Below, in pieces: positions 1-10,907 of a DNA stretch of 64,000 nucleotides. The notes below the pieces were generated by a model. The model was not told the origin of the DNA. It saw only the letters and a program-made list of their open reading frames with translations, and ran no database searches. Both the position numbers and the translations under genes were made by a program. The first letter of the stretch is position 1. The number at the start of each line of letters is the position of its first letter. Origin of the DNA: Malania oleifera (lineage: Eukaryota; Streptophyta; Magnoliopsida; Santalales; Ximeniaceae). The DNA lies in contig NC_080422.1 in NCBI RefSeq assembly GCF_029873635.1, forward strand, positions 16,026,049 to 16,090,048. Direction: 5' to 3'.

Positions 1-1138
1 TTTGACATGTCTATGCATATAGTCGTATACTATTACTCGTTTTTGGTTGGGACTCTGCTTTTAAAGTAGATTTAAACTGCGCTGAGGCTGCATTTTGAGT
101 ATGAATTTGAAGCTTTTGGCTCGAATTTTTGTGAATTTTGAAGAAATTCAACACATTTGTATTGTAATTTGTTTCATTTACAGAATCCACATCTAACTCC
201 TTGTTTTCAAATTCAACAAAAGTTGATATTTCATTTACATAGAAACTTACAAATATTTCCATGACAATTCAGGGTGAAAAATTTAGTTATACCAAGTAAA
301 AGAAATCAAAACAAGGTATAGTGAATATTAATATTGTATAAGTTTAAAACTAAATCTTTTGATAATTATACAGAACATGTATCTCAAAAATTAAAATTTT
401 TTTTTTGCCTGTTGGGTTTGGGTTTGCTTCTGTATTGCAGGCTTATCTTGTATTGCACTGGTTTCTGCTACCATGCTGATTTCAGTTCTGAATATAATTT
501 GTTTTGCCTACTAAAAAACAAAACAGAACAAAACAAAACAAAATGGTGACCTGCCTCACAACTCACATGCCATTCTGTACCATTCTGGATTCCCCGTCAC
601 GGGTTATGTTTTGAATTACATGGAAACTGATATTTATGTGTTGATCTCATTTTAGAAGTCTACAATAATCATGCCAACCAACACTGCACCACATGTCATC
701 CTATTTGTAGATTATTTGACCATTTTAATCGCATATTTATGTAGAATTTCCATACTGCAGGATCTGAATGGTTAAGTTCACCATCATAAACACTGTTGCA
801 TTTTTGTGAGCCCGTGACCCTTTTAGTTGGTACTTTTTGTTTGATGCTCATCCAATGATGCAAAAAGACAAATTGCTGAAGAGTGCAAGTATATGTCACT
901 ATTCATAGACCGCCCTCATCCCACCTCACAATCTCACATTTTCAAACTTTACCATCCCTTTGCCAGGCAATGCCAGTTTCCTATCAAAGAAGAATTTTTT
1001 TACTTAGTTATTTCAAATTTAAAACCATCATATTTCCACATACAACATGCTTCCCAAATCCCTTCACGAATAAGATAATGACATCAATCGACAAAAAAGT
1101 GAAAAAAAAAAAAAAAAAACCAATCCTCCCCAAATCTT
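1..1138. other. No confident gene; possible 3' flank of the thionin-like gene
   Basis: I see no recognisable coding region here. An 83-codon minus-strand reading frame (11-262) starts MEIFVSFYVNE and has no family I recognise; it may be chance. The right end contains an 18-base A tract (about 1102-1119), just beyond the stop codon of the thionin-like gene on the minus strand, so part of it is presumably that gene's 3' untranslated region. No canonical AATAAA signal is obvious directly downstream of the stop. Confidence 0.4.
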
Positions 1139-1617
1139 CTATGACAGTATGCAATTCTTGTTGCAATTCTCAGAGCAGGAGCCCACACAGCTTTCCACTT
1201 TCTTTCCACCTGAACAACATAAACATGTAAACTTAAATTTCTGGGTGTGTGCGCGCGCGCGTGTGTGAGAGAGAGAGAGAGAGAGAGGGGAGAGAGAGAG
1301 AGAGAGAGGGAGAGAGGGAGAGAGAGATAGTGACCTGGTTCTTTTCTGTTGCTGATGTTGGAGCACATGGAGGAAGCACAGCCAAGCTTGCAGTAAAAAT
1401 GATTTCTGCTGTGGTGGATATCTGAAGGAGTGGTGGGCGGAAGGAGACAGTCCTTCAAGCACTGCAAAGAGCATGCGGAGGCAGTGTGGTCAGGTATGAT
1501 AATGCAGAAAATGAAGCATTTGGTGTAGCACTCGAAGAAATCTGCTCTGGCCTGCCCTACCAGCAATCCCAGCACCAACCCAACCATAACAACTGACCAA
1601 ACTCTCATTTCCCCCAT
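1139..1617 (-). CDS. Thionin-like secreted cysteine-rich protein, two exons
   Basis: Exon 1 is 1335-1617 and exon 2 is 1139-1209, joined across a 125-bp GT-AG intron (donor ...CCAG|GTCACT, acceptor TTGTTCAG|GTGG), giving about 117 residues. Residues 1-25 form a hydrophobic signal peptide ending in the small-residue motif ARA, so the product should enter the secretory pathway. The mature part is rich in paired cysteines: CYTKCFIFC near the N terminus, then CSLQCLKDC, FYCKLGCASSMC, and exon 2 supplying SCVGSCSENC and a last pair. This spacing and the YFCKLGCASS-type core match plant thionin-like proteins, small secreted proteins placed near defence peptides; the exact role here is unknown. The ATG at 1617 was chosen because it precedes the signal peptide and lies 55 bp below a TATA box. 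No frameshift or stop was seen; reading through the intron instead gives low-complexity Ser/Leu residues, supporting splicing. Confidence 0.82.
1244..1329. repeat. Compound GT/GC/GA microsatellite inside the intron
   Basis: A (GT)n(GC)n(GT)n run of alternating purine and pyrimidine is followed by a long interrupted (GA)n tract. On the coding (minus) strand it forms most of the 125-bp intron as (CT)n then (CA)/(CG)n, just upstream of the acceptor. Confidence 0.95.
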
Positions 1618-1671
1618 CCCCTCTCTCCTTGAGATTGAATATTGTGAAGTCTCCTATGCTAGAAGAAGGGG

Positions 1672-1678
1672 TTATATA
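1672..1678 (-). promoter_or_regulatory. TATA box of the thionin-like gene
   Basis: The minus strand reads TATATAA 55-60 bp upstream of the start codon at 1617. The sequence between TATA and ATG is a plausible short 5' leader ending in a purine-rich GGAGAGAGGGG stretch. Position and sequence fit a class II core promoter. Confidence 0.7.
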
Positions 1679-2040
1679 GACTGTTGCTGTGCAGGTGGAC
1701 AGATTAATAATAGTCAAGATGATGCAACCTATGGAACTTGGACAGTAGTGATAAATTACAATTAAATGTAAATCCTTAGAATGTAGCAGTACTGCATGTG
1801 ATACTAGTCTTGATCATATGTTATGTCTACATGTGATATCATATATATATTTTATAATATTATTATTATTATTATTATTATTTTTAATTTTATAATCAGA
1901 CATAGTTGTAATAGTTACCTAAAAAATAACTCCTGAATTCCAATCAAAATAGAGAAAAAATGAAAAAAAAGATTAAAAAGAAGTGTTTATATTTCATTCT
2001 ATATATATGAATGCTCTATAATATCTCTGTCAATATAATC
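1679..2040. other. AT-rich upstream region of the thionin-like gene
   Basis: No coding sequence seen. It includes an (ATT)n microsatellite at about 1857-1883. The right edge, TAATC at 2036-2040, is one copy of the target-site duplication of the Copia element that follows, so the native promoter region was interrupted 362 bp above the TATA box. Confidence 0.7.
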
Positions 2041-2392
2041 TGAGTGGAGGGACTCGCTCAATCACTTGTTATGATTGAACTCAATGAGGAAACACTCAAT
2101 TGCATACAAACACTCTTTGATATCAATAATAATTTGAAAAAAAAAATACAAAGAACTCTCAAAATACAATTTCTTCTCTCACTGGTTACTCTTCCTCTTC
2201 TACACCACATACATTACACACACACATCCTCATAAATATAGCCATGGATGGGGATGGTAGGTGGAGATTAAAATTAACAAAGGTGGGCTGAGGTTGGTGG
2301 AGGTGGCTGCCCACTGCAGCTCAACAATTCAAGGTTGGTGGAGGTAGCTTCCGACTTCTCCACTGCAGCCTAATCAAGTTTAATATTCAACA
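2041..2392 (-). repeat. COP1 3' LTR
   Basis: 352 bp, matching 8054-8411 closely along its length. On the minus strand it begins TGTTGAATATTAAAC and ends in TCA. A TATA-like TATATTTA lies at 2233-2240 on the minus strand. Transcription from this LTR would run left, towards the thionin-like gene. Confidence 0.9.
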
Positions 2393-2406
2393 CCCCCCCC
2401 CCTTTA
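2393..2406 (-). other. COP1 polypurine tract
   Basis: The minus strand reads TTTAAAGGGGGGGGGG immediately before the 3' LTR, the expected position for the plus-strand primer of reverse transcription. Confidence 0.75.
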
Positions 2407-2574
2407 AACTTGACTCTCATGGCTTTATCATTCCGAGCATTGTCTTTAGTCTTGTAAAAATATCGTGCCTGAGTAGTTTTGTGAAAATATCAGCAATTTG
2501 CTCATACATTCTACAAGACATTAGCTCCATTTATTTCTTATTGACATGCTCCCTGATAAAATGATACCGAGTAT

Positions 2575-2749
2575 CAGTTGTCGATGTAGACTTCTGTGGG
2601 GTCATCTTGGAGAAATCCCAGATACTTCAATACATTCTTGATCCATATATCATGACAAACAACTGAGTTGGCAGCAATATACTCAGCTTCACATAATGAC
2701 AATGTTACGATGGGTTGCTTCTTTGATGACCATGGCAACGATGTATCTC
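2575..2749 (-). pseudogene. COP1 RNase H fragment
   Basis: Minus-strand translation contains the end of copia RNase H: a KKQPIVTLSLCEAEYIAA-type block, followed by HDIWIKNVLKYLGF and VYID. The glutamate and following residues of the SxxEAEY motif are visible. The upstream half is lost where the SIRE-like LTR remnant begins at 2750. Confidence 0.8.
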
Positions 2750-3267
2750 TGTTGGCCTAACATAGCTTTCAAATCTTGTTTTGATGATAAAAAATAAAGG
2801 TTAATTTAACAAGCTGTTGTTTAAGTGATGATATTTCATGAAACCTAGAATGACAAAGTTCAAAAAGTTCAAAGAAATGAAAGTCCAAGATCACAAGTAC
2901 TATAAAGCTATATTACATCAAAATGACCAAAAGAAAAGCTCAAGAGGACCAAGATGTTCAAAACATGTGGAAGCTTAAAAAAGACTCAAGCTCAAGTCAA
3001 AGTTAGGCATAATTGGCCGAATCCCGATAATATATTGAGTGTCTGTTTATATTTTCGCAATTTATATTTCTGCATGTGTATGTTATTGTGTGAATGATGC
3101 ATATGATTTAATTTCCGTATCTTACATTTATCTATGCATTTGGGTTTATGTGTATATAGACAGACCCTATGTTGAGTATTACTGTTGTCAGATTAGTTGA
3201 ACCTAGGAAGATATTTTAAATACCCAATTCACTCCCCCCCCCTATTGGGAATACACCAAAGCCAACA
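2750..3267 (-). repeat. Deleted SIRE-like LTR remnant inside COP1
   Basis: Begins TGTTGGCCTAACATAGC and ends CACCAAAGCCAACA. The right end matches the ends of the long SIRE-like LTRs elsewhere in this window (AAATACCCAATTCAC, a C tract, GGGAATACACCAAAG), and the CTGCATGTGTATG stretch is also shared. At 518 bp it is a quarter of the usual 2 kb, so it has an internal deletion. The flanks (ATCTC, GTGTC) do not give a clean target duplication, consistent with loss of neighbouring COP1 sequence. The orientation label is tentative. Confidence 0.65.
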
Positions 3268-4244
3268 GTGTCTTTGTATCAAGACCCTTTGTAGGACACC
3301 TGTTGAGCAGATAGAGTGCACATAACATTGCTTCTGCCCAAAAACTTTTGGGCACATTCTTATCCTTTAACATGCTTCTGGCCCTGTTAAGGATCGTGCG
3401 GTTCTTCCTCTCAACTACACCGTTCAACTAGAGAGTGTAGGTCAGTGTGAACTGATTTTGAACCCCCTGTTGCTTAATGAATTCCTTGAAAGTTTCTTCC
3501 TTATACTCTCCTCCTTGGTCTAATCATAGTGACTTGATGTGATAGCCACTCTGCTTCTCCACGAGAGTTTTGAACTCTTTGAATTTTTCAAACACTTATG
3601 ACTTCCTTTTTAGGAAGTAGACTCAAGTATTCCTATTATAATTGTCAGTAAAGGTGAGGAAGTATCAATTTTGTCCATTTGAAATTGGGTTCAATGGACC
3701 ACATATGTCTGTGTGTACTAGTTGGAGTGGCATGGTAGATCTTTAGTCGGCTTGCTTTCCAAAGTTGTTTCTGTGTTGCTTGCTCAGAACATAACTTTCT
3801 TATATTTCATTTGGATGCTGGATGTTGGGTAAGCCATTCACCATCTTCTTGCTTCCTAACTGCTTCAAGCTTTCAAACATGTCCAAACCTTAGATGCAAC
3901 AACCAATCTTTGTTGTTGATAATGGCACTTAGACATATTGGCGTTTCGTGATGGATGGTGAGATAGAACATCCGATTTTTTGCTATAGTGACTCAAGTGA
4001 TGAGCTTAACTTGAGCGTCTGATATCACCATCTGCTTATCTCTAAGGCTAATTCGGTAGCCTTTCTCCACAAGCTGTCCGAGACTCAAGATGTTGGTATT
4101 CATGTCTAGCATATAATAAACGTTGGAGATGAAAGCGTGATCTCTGGCCTTCTACTTGATCAGAACTTCTCCTCTCCCTCAGACTTGGACTTTAAAGAGA
4201 TCGCCAAAAGAGATCTCCCCCTGAATTTTCTCATCAAGTTCAAT
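3268..4244 (-). pseudogene. COP1 protease tail, pre-integrase and integrase
   Basis: Minus-strand translation gives, in order, the end of protease (ILSLGQLVEKGYRI, about 4050-4110), a pre-integrase block (LGHLRCKGLD region, 3850-3960), and integrase with DQGGEYKEETFKEF (3480-3530) and the conserved [19 protein letters not shown] (3370-3427) followed by SFWAEAM and [14 protein letters not shown]. Stop codons interrupt several places, for example just before NGVVERKN. These are hallmark copia integrase motifs; the catalytic glutamate region (ERKNRT) is retained. The copy is not functional. Confidence 0.85.
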
Positions 4245-4249
4245 GAATA

Positions 4250-5886
4250 TGTAACAACCTCAATTTCTTAAAATAAAATGTAACATAATAAATGGAAAAG
4301 TCAACCTGAACCCGTGGGTAATGGGGACACCTATCAAACACAGCAGAAACCTAAGCAACAATAAATGAAAAATCTCATTCATCCAACCATAAAACATAAT
4401 AACAGAGTTATCTACAACATCATAATACCGTACTTTATATACATCCTCATAAACATCAAAATAATGCTAGGATCAAACACAAAATAATTCTAACCCTAGT
4501 ACAAAATCTCACCCTCCTAGCGGGGCAATACCACTGACTCCACGGTGGCTACGACCCGTCGGTTACTCAGGGTCTCCTGAAAAATATATTTAGTTCGAGG
4601 GTGAGACACTTCTAAGTAAGGGAAAATAAACTAAATACAGTCGTGTGGCAACATGAACATTTAATGCAATTATACATATACAATACATTTTATATTTTCG
4701 TAAATGTTATCATATCATACTGAATAATCACATACATTCATATTTTCTAATAAGTCATATCATACATAAAACATCTGTTATAACTGATAATACTTAAAAC
4801 ATACCCAGGATGAATAACTAGCTAATGTCATGTATTACCCCCCATGACGGGTTGTGCAGCCCGAAGGGGGGACCCAACAATGGCTGGTCGACCACTGCCG
4901 AGTCAAAAATATGTCTGTAAGTACGATGGGCCCGCCAAACCCTAGTCTGGATTGCCAGGTGGACGTCTACAACTTTACACTGAAAGCCACATCGACTATC
5001 CACCTCCCACCCCCTTGTGAGGTGGTTAGCACGAGTCTGAATATAGATCTCTGATATATAAATAACTACGATACCGAGCTCCTAAACTGAACTAAACTAA
5101 CATCCGAGTTCTGATAACATATAATACATAATCATATAGCATCTTTCATAATTGTATAGATATGGCCTTGCGCCAAATCTTTCATATATCACGGCCTTAC
5201 GCTGAACATATTATAATTACGGCCTTGCGCCAAACATATCATACATATCATTCTGAAAATAAATCATTTATCGTGTTTCAACATTGTAATGTATTGTACT
5301 CTTTCATAATTCCTCAAACGTATTCCATTCGTATATTTGTCTTATCATGATATTCTTCTATGTAAAATAATATTCATGCCACACATTTACTGTATAAAAT
5401 CATACATTATATTCTAAAATCATAGTTTTTGGCATCTCATATATATATACATTTCAACATAGTAATAGTATTTTCTCAAACATACATTTTCTTCGCATTA
5501 TACAGATATAATGTATGCTTTTCCTGAAAATAAATTTTCTCATAAATAACAATAATTTGCAAGAAAGTAACTGCTTTAGTTTATTCCCTTACTTGACTAC
5601 TGAGAAAGCCCCTAAAATATCCTGGTCTAACGCTCGTAGGATTTCCTGATCAATACCCTGAAACTGAAAACTTCCAGTATTAAACTTCAGTATTCTCACG
5701 CGTACATCATTTCCTATAACTGTCATAATATCAAATTTGGCTTAAAAAGTCTTACCTCAACTTGGGGATGATTTCCAACTTACTTTCACCAACGATCCGC
5801 TCCGGCAAATTTGAAGAGAACTTCTCTAGGAGCGTCGTGGTGACTTCGGATTGTCGATCCAGCGTAAATCTGGCCCAAAATCAATG

Positions 5887-5950
<64 letters not shown>

Positions 5951-6275
5951 GAAGGGGAGAGAGAGAGACGAGAGTTAGCTTAATTATGAAGTAAAATCCG
6001 AATTTTTGATATTTATAGAACAGGGAATTCATCGACAAGCCATGTCATTCGTTGATGAATCCTTTAATAATTTCGTCGACGAAATTCAGTCTTCGTCAAC
6101 GAAATTCAGTCAGCTCAAAACCTCTCTCGGTATTTCTTCGTCGACGAATTCTCTTAAGCCCTCATCGACGAATCCCCTGTATTCGTCGACGAAGCCCTGA
6201 TAATTCCCCTTGGTTACTGTTTCCATTTCCCTTCCTTTTTGTTATTTAAAAACTATTATTATTTGGGTCATCACA
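4250..6275 (-). repeat. Solo LTR of a Tekay-type gypsy element, inside COP1
   Basis: 2026 bp with TG...CA ends and a perfect 5-bp target duplication GAATA (4245-4249 and 6276-6280). Across the junction the COP1 protease frame resumes, which confirms a clean insertion. It shares modules with the TEK1 LTRs: GTCGACGAA-type repeats (6060-6190), an (AG)n tract, the GGGTTGTGCAGCCCGAAGG block (4849-4867) and the GAGACACTTC...AAGTAAGGG region. Module order shows it lies in the minus orientation. A TATA-like CTATAAATA lies on the minus strand near 6012-6020. Confidence 0.88.
5889..5946. repeat. (AG)n microsatellite
   Basis: Long perfect AG run within the solo LTR, downstream of its TATA-like site when read on the minus strand. 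The same position holds CT runs in related LTRs at 38609-38682 and 44507-44560. Confidence 0.95.
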
Positions 6276-7373
6276 GAATATGTTCTTTCTGCCAGTCATA
6301 TGGTTGCTAGCTCCAGAGTCGAGGTACCAAACACTTTTGTCTTGGGTTGAGTTGTGCGCCATTAGCATCAATAACTCTCTAGCTACATCTTTAGTTTCGG
6401 CAAGGTTAGCCTCCTCGCCAACCTTTTCTTGTTGTCGCCCCCAACACTTATTGCTATAATGGCCAAACTTCTGGTAGTTATAGCACTCAATGTCTCTTTT
6501 ATCAATGTTTTAACGATTGTTGTAATCACCACCTCTTCTTCCATGTCCTCTTCCTCATGGGATGTTGTTTTTTTGTCCACATCCTCTTTGTCCGCCTCAA
6601 CCTCCTCCTCTGGATTCAATATATCCAGATCCTCTTTTGCAAGATCCTCGACCTTGAACTGGTCCTCAGTGCGACGTCTCCCCTTGCTTGTGTCTCCCAT
6701 CATTCAAAGATAGTTTTGACTATAGAACTTGTTCTAGTGACTTACTGTCACTTCCTCTGTTCACCTTCTGCTCGTGAGCTTGTAAAGATCCTTCAAGCTC
6801 TTCTACAGACATGGTCTCCAAATCTTTCATTTCTTCCAAAGTGATGACTAGGTAGTCAAATTTTGGATCCAAAGATCGCAAAAGTTTCTCAAATATCCTT
6901 ATGTTTATGAGATTCTCTCAATTTCTCCTTAATTGGTTCGAGACAACCATAACCTGAGTATAGTACTTAGCAATTGACTCAGACAACTTTATTTGTAAGG
7001 ATTCAAATTCACCCCGTAGAGTTTGGAGGCGAATCCTTTTCACTTTGTCAGCTCCTTTGTATGTCCGGTGGAGAGTATCCCATACTTCTTGGGACGTCTT
7101 GGCGGAGGCGATAATTTCGAAGGTGACCTTATCAAGGCCCTGGAAGATTATGGACTTGGCTATGCAATCCCTTTTTCGATCGGCGCGGAGGATCGTTCGT
7201 TGAGCATCAAACTTAGATGCTTCGGCTTCTTTTCATGGGGCTTCTTGGTACCCATCTTCAATGATGTCCATGACATCCTAAACATCTAGTAGGGCTCTCA
7301 TTTGAATGCACTAGTTGTCGTAGTTGTCCTTTGTCATTTTTGGAATGACCGCCTGTGCAGTACTTTTCCCCAT
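6276..7373 (-). pseudogene. COP1 gag and start of protease
   Basis: A gag start is visible on the minus strand at 7373 (MGKSTAQAVIPKMTKDNYDN, then a stop codon where Trp is expected). It continues with copia gag features: SFQ-like segment VWDTLHRTYKGADKVKRIRLQ (split here into shorter readable blocks), then SVEELEGSLQAHEQKVN, an RGRG-like acidic/basic low-complexity part (6383-6703), and a zinc-knuckle remnant CYNYQKFGHYSNKC (second Cys replaced by Tyr). The protease active-site block WYLDSGASNHMTG is at about 6290-6335, broken by the solo LTR. Several stops and frameshifts make this a pseudogene. Confidence 0.8.
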
Positions 7374-8053
7374 TCGGTTTGATATATATCAAAACAGAAT
7401 GTTGAGAATGGATTTTGGCAAATCTAATGCCACTAGTATGTTTAGAAGATCAAAAAACTTCAGGAACTAGTTTTGGGAAGCAAAGAATCAGTCCAAATAA
7501 CACTGAATGGGCCAAATAACCATTTTAGACCGGTTTGGTTGGGCCAGTGTTTCTTAGTCGTAGATTAATGGCGTCATTTAACACCGTTAGGCCACTTGGC
7601 GACTTCTAGACAAGCCGCGTGTTGTGTCAATCTTCGGATCTGGTCAAGGGTCGGTCTCCGGGTGGGGTCGTGCTTGCGTATCTTCGGTTCAGGTTGCTAT
7701 TTTCTAGGCTGGGTCGCGAATTAGGTTGTAGGTTTTTGGGCTGGGTTGCGTCGGTCGGGTGAAGAAGGCACGTGTCAGAGCATTAGACGTGTGACGTCGT
7801 TGGCAACAATCATGCCACACTTGGCATGTGCAGCGCGTCTCAACGACGCAGTATCAACTATTGGCGCATATGAGCGCGTGGGAAGGCTTCTAGACTTTGT
7901 TTAAGATGCGGTTTTCACATATGGACTCGTCTCTGTGCGATAGTATGCTCAAAAATTGATTTCGAGCAACTTCAAATCTAAGAAAAAATTCAAATTCCTC
8001 TCTATTTGCCTCTACTTGGCGAATTTCGGCAAACCTTGGCGCTCTGATACCAC
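7374..8053 (-). other. COP1 5' leader with PBS at 8041-8052
   Basis: About 670 bp of untranslated leader lie between gag and the 5' LTR. Its first 12 usable bases on the minus strand, one base after the LTR end, read TGGTATCAGAGC (8041-8052), the standard primer-binding site for initiator methionine tRNA in plant copia elements. The rest of the leader shows no gene. Confidence 0.85.
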
Positions 8054-8411
8054 TGATAGGTGGAAGGGACTCGCTCAATCACTGGCTGTGATTGAATTCA
8101 ATGAGGAAGCACTCAATTGCACACAAACACTCTTTGATTTCAATAATAATCTAAAAAAATGCAAAGAACTCTCAAAATACAATTTCTTCTCTCACTGGTT
8201 ACTCTCCCTCTTCTACACCACATACATTACACACACACACATCTCCATATATATATATAGCCATGGATGGGGATGGTAGGTGGAGATTAAAATCAACTAA
8301 GGTGGGCTGAGGTTTGTGGATGTGGCGGCCTACTGCAGCTCAACAATTCAGGGTTGGTGGAGGTGGCTGCTGACTTCTCCACTGCAACCTAATCAAGTTT
8401 AATATTCAACA
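8054..8411 (-). repeat. COP1 5' LTR
   Basis: 358 bp, TG...CA, homologous to 2041-2392 with scattered substitutions and small indels (for example TATATATATATA at 8247-8259 where the other copy has TAAATATA). Followed by the second TAATC target copy. Confidence 0.9.
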
Positions 8412-8416
8412 TAATC

Positions 8417-10902
8417 TAAGTGATCAAACAATTATCCAATCAACTTTCTCCAACTCAACTATAAAAAAAAAAAAAAATGGCAGACCGATGCATAAAAAGC
8501 TCTTACATATATGGTGTTCGGAAAAAAGGAGGATCATGATGGGTCTGTAGTACACAACCTTATCTTGTATTTTTGTAAGAAATTGTTTTTATGCTCCAAA
8601 GTTGTAGTTTCCAACTCATATGGCGATAATTTTACCATTGTGCCTAGGCTGTTATAAAATTAATTGTGGAGGATGCTCAAATCTCACGTTTTGTTTTGTT
8701 TTGTTTTGTCTTTTGGTTTGTTTTTTTGTTTTTTGTTTTCATAATGAGTAGTTTTAATTTCATGAGTAAACAATAGCTGTTTCTTCTCTCTATTCAAAAC
8801 AGTGGGCAGCATGGGAATAGCTCATATGGTCTGATCACATCCCTAAGATGGTGATTGGCAAGAAGGAAAAAGACAAGAAAGGAGGAAAAGTGGATGGAAA
8901 AGTTTTTTTTTTTTCTTTTTCTTTTTCTTTGGTTAGTACGATGAAGGGTAGAGGGAAAAATAAGTTTCTGGTTATTGTCAAGAGCAATTTTAGTTTTTCG
9001 CGTTAGTTTTCTAGAGAATTAATATTTATTTATTTAAATTTCAAGATTTGTATAGTAAGAAACAGAAAAAAACAGATTCGTGTAGTTTAGAAATATTTTT
9101 TTTTTTCATTTTCATTTTTAGATGTCCAAATAAATTGTAAAATAATGTCATTTTTAATTTTTAAAAACTTATGTGAGGAATTAAAAATCTAAAAAACAAT
9201 AAAAAAAATTTGTTCTACAAATATATATATTTTCTGTATAAATTTATAAAATTAAGAAAAATGGTGGCATTTTATAATTATTTGAAAAATTAAAAGCAAA
9301 ATTGACAAGTGAATAGTGTCAAAACTATTTATTATTTTTTAGTTTTTTATACACATATTGAAAAAGTAAAAATAAGTTCAATGCTTTATAATTATTTAAA
9401 AATTAAAATATAGAATAAACACTGTTCTCCATAGCTAAACTTGTCCTAAAATTATTTTATTTTATTATTAATTTTGCTTAAAACAGGTGATAAATGAGTG
9501 AAAAGAGATTTTGCAACTGATATTGAAGGATAATCGTATTGAAAATTCACTTGTAAAAGTTGTTATTAAGGGGAGGATGAGTAACTTACATATATGGATG
9601 AGCTCAAAACTTGATAGCTTAAATCTTTGAGTCAATTTTGTGCTCACCCATATATGTCAAGCTTGAGTGAAGATTTCTCAATTCTAATAAGTAGAATCAA
9701 AGTCAACGGTTTCTAATTTTGGATTTAAAAAAAAAAAAAATTCTTGGCATGTTAATAGTTGAAGGGCAATATGCGTAATCGAGACCAATGATAATCATCT
9801 TAGCTATTTGAAGGCATGTAAAATGCAATTTGAGTCAGTTAATTGATCTCCAATGACAGACGATTTGCGCTCAAGAAGAGATTCACAAGTGAGGGGAAGC
9901 GTGTTAAAAAATAAGTGGAGGATGTGTGACGTGTATACATGGATGGAATAAAGATCTGATAGCTTAACCTTTTGCGTCAAGTTGGTGCTAACCCATGTAT
10001 ATCAAACTTACGTGAAAACTTTTCAATTCTAATGAGTCTCCTCTTGAGGCTTGAGGAAGACTCATAAGCAATTGATTCTATATGTAAAATTTAGAATCTA
10101 TTAATCGTATAATATACCACGTTAATAATTGAACTCATATAAGTGATATATGAAAGATATGATTTGATGTAATCCCGAATGATGTAGTTCCTGCAATAAC
10201 AGATTCCAAACAATTAATACAAAATCTTTTAATTAGTGAGTTCGAAATTTTAGCTACAAAACCCGTTAGTTCAAAATCAAATTGTTCTTTAATTGCTCAC
10301 TCTCTCCTTCCCTCTTGTTCCAATCAATCCAAAGAAAGAAAGAAAACCAAAAAAAAGAAGAAGAAAAGAAACACATTTCGCTTTCCCCTCTTTTCCTCCC
10401 TCCCTCGCACCTTGTTTCAATTCCTTTTTCTTCCTTCCTATCACAAAAAAAAAAAAAAAAAGCTTAACTGGCATAACCACAAAAGGAAAATTTATGGGCT
10501 GCATGAACAAAAATGCACTGTTCCTCTCGCGTTGGGGCAAACCCACCATGTGGGTCCCTCGGGGTTTTTTTTTTTTAATATTAAATTTTATGAATGTATG
10601 CCATTGGAGTCCGTGAGGAGGTATAGACCCTTCTACAAGAATGTAAGATTTATGATTTCTTATCCATCATTACATGCATTAGAAAGATTTTGGTTATTTA
10701 TGGAAGAGTTATAACTCGGTTTTATGAATTATTATTTGTGGAACCAAATAATGAAGTTCAATTAATCTGGATGAGCATTGATTTTGCAAATTAACCGACC
10801 TTTGGATTGTATAAGACGCGTGGATCCATATTGCCCCTTGAATGGTTTTAATTTAGGTTCAGATACAAAAGGATCTAAGTAATCTATTAGTAGCTTGGAT
10901 TG
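8417..10902. other. Gene-poor AT-rich region
   Basis: No convincing coding region on either strand. It contains GTTTT-rich and poly-A/poly-T runs (8690-8760, 8900-8930, 9728-9741, 10445-10460, 10565-10576) and purine/pyrimidine-rich stretches at 10310-10460 whose reading frames are low complexity. A pair of diverged direct repeats lies at 9584-9692 and 9935-10037. Possibly old, decayed transposon sequence. Confidence 0.5.
9584..10037. repeat. Diverged direct repeat pair of about 100 bp
   Basis: Segments 9584-9692 and 9935-10037 align by eye through blocks such as TGATAGCTTAA, GCGTCAAGTTGGTGCT/GAGTCAATTTTGTGCT, ACCCATATATGTCAA/ACCCATGTATATCAA and TTCTCAATTCTAATAAGT/TTTTCAATTCTAATGAGT. Spacing is about 350 bp. 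Origin unknown. Confidence 0.65.
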
Positions 10903-10907
10903 GTAAG

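Larger units (their letters stand above)
2041..8411 (-). mobile_element. COP1: degenerate Ty1/copia retrotransposon
   Basis: Complete outline of a Copia element on the minus strand: two LTRs of about 355 bp with TG...CA ends, a perfect 5-bp target duplication TAATC (2036-2040 and 8412-8416), a PBS TGGTATCAGAGC next to the right LTR, and a polypurine run next to the left LTR. Internal order on the minus strand is gag, protease, integrase, RNase H, the copia order. The coding part carries stop codons and frameshifts, and reverse transcriptase is missing between integrase and RNase H. Two later insertions sit inside: a 518-bp SIRE-like LTR remnant (2750-3267) and a 2026-bp solo LTR (4250-6275). 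Without them the element is about 3.8 kb, short for this superfamily. It cannot be autonomous. Confidence 0.9.

Noticed and set aside
883-1230. Plus-strand open frames over the 3' side of the thionin-like gene
   Set aside because: They are antisense readings of the spliced minus-strand gene and poly-A/poly-K low complexity; no family features.
6383-6844. Plus-strand Ser-rich frames (94 and 95 codons)
   Set aside because: Antisense to COP1 gag; the acidic/basic composition on the minus strand explains the Ser-rich reading.
10289-10714. Four overlapping frames of 86-107 codons
   Set aside because: Arise from poly-A, poly-T and CT-rich runs on both strands; no conserved motif and no splice or promoter support.
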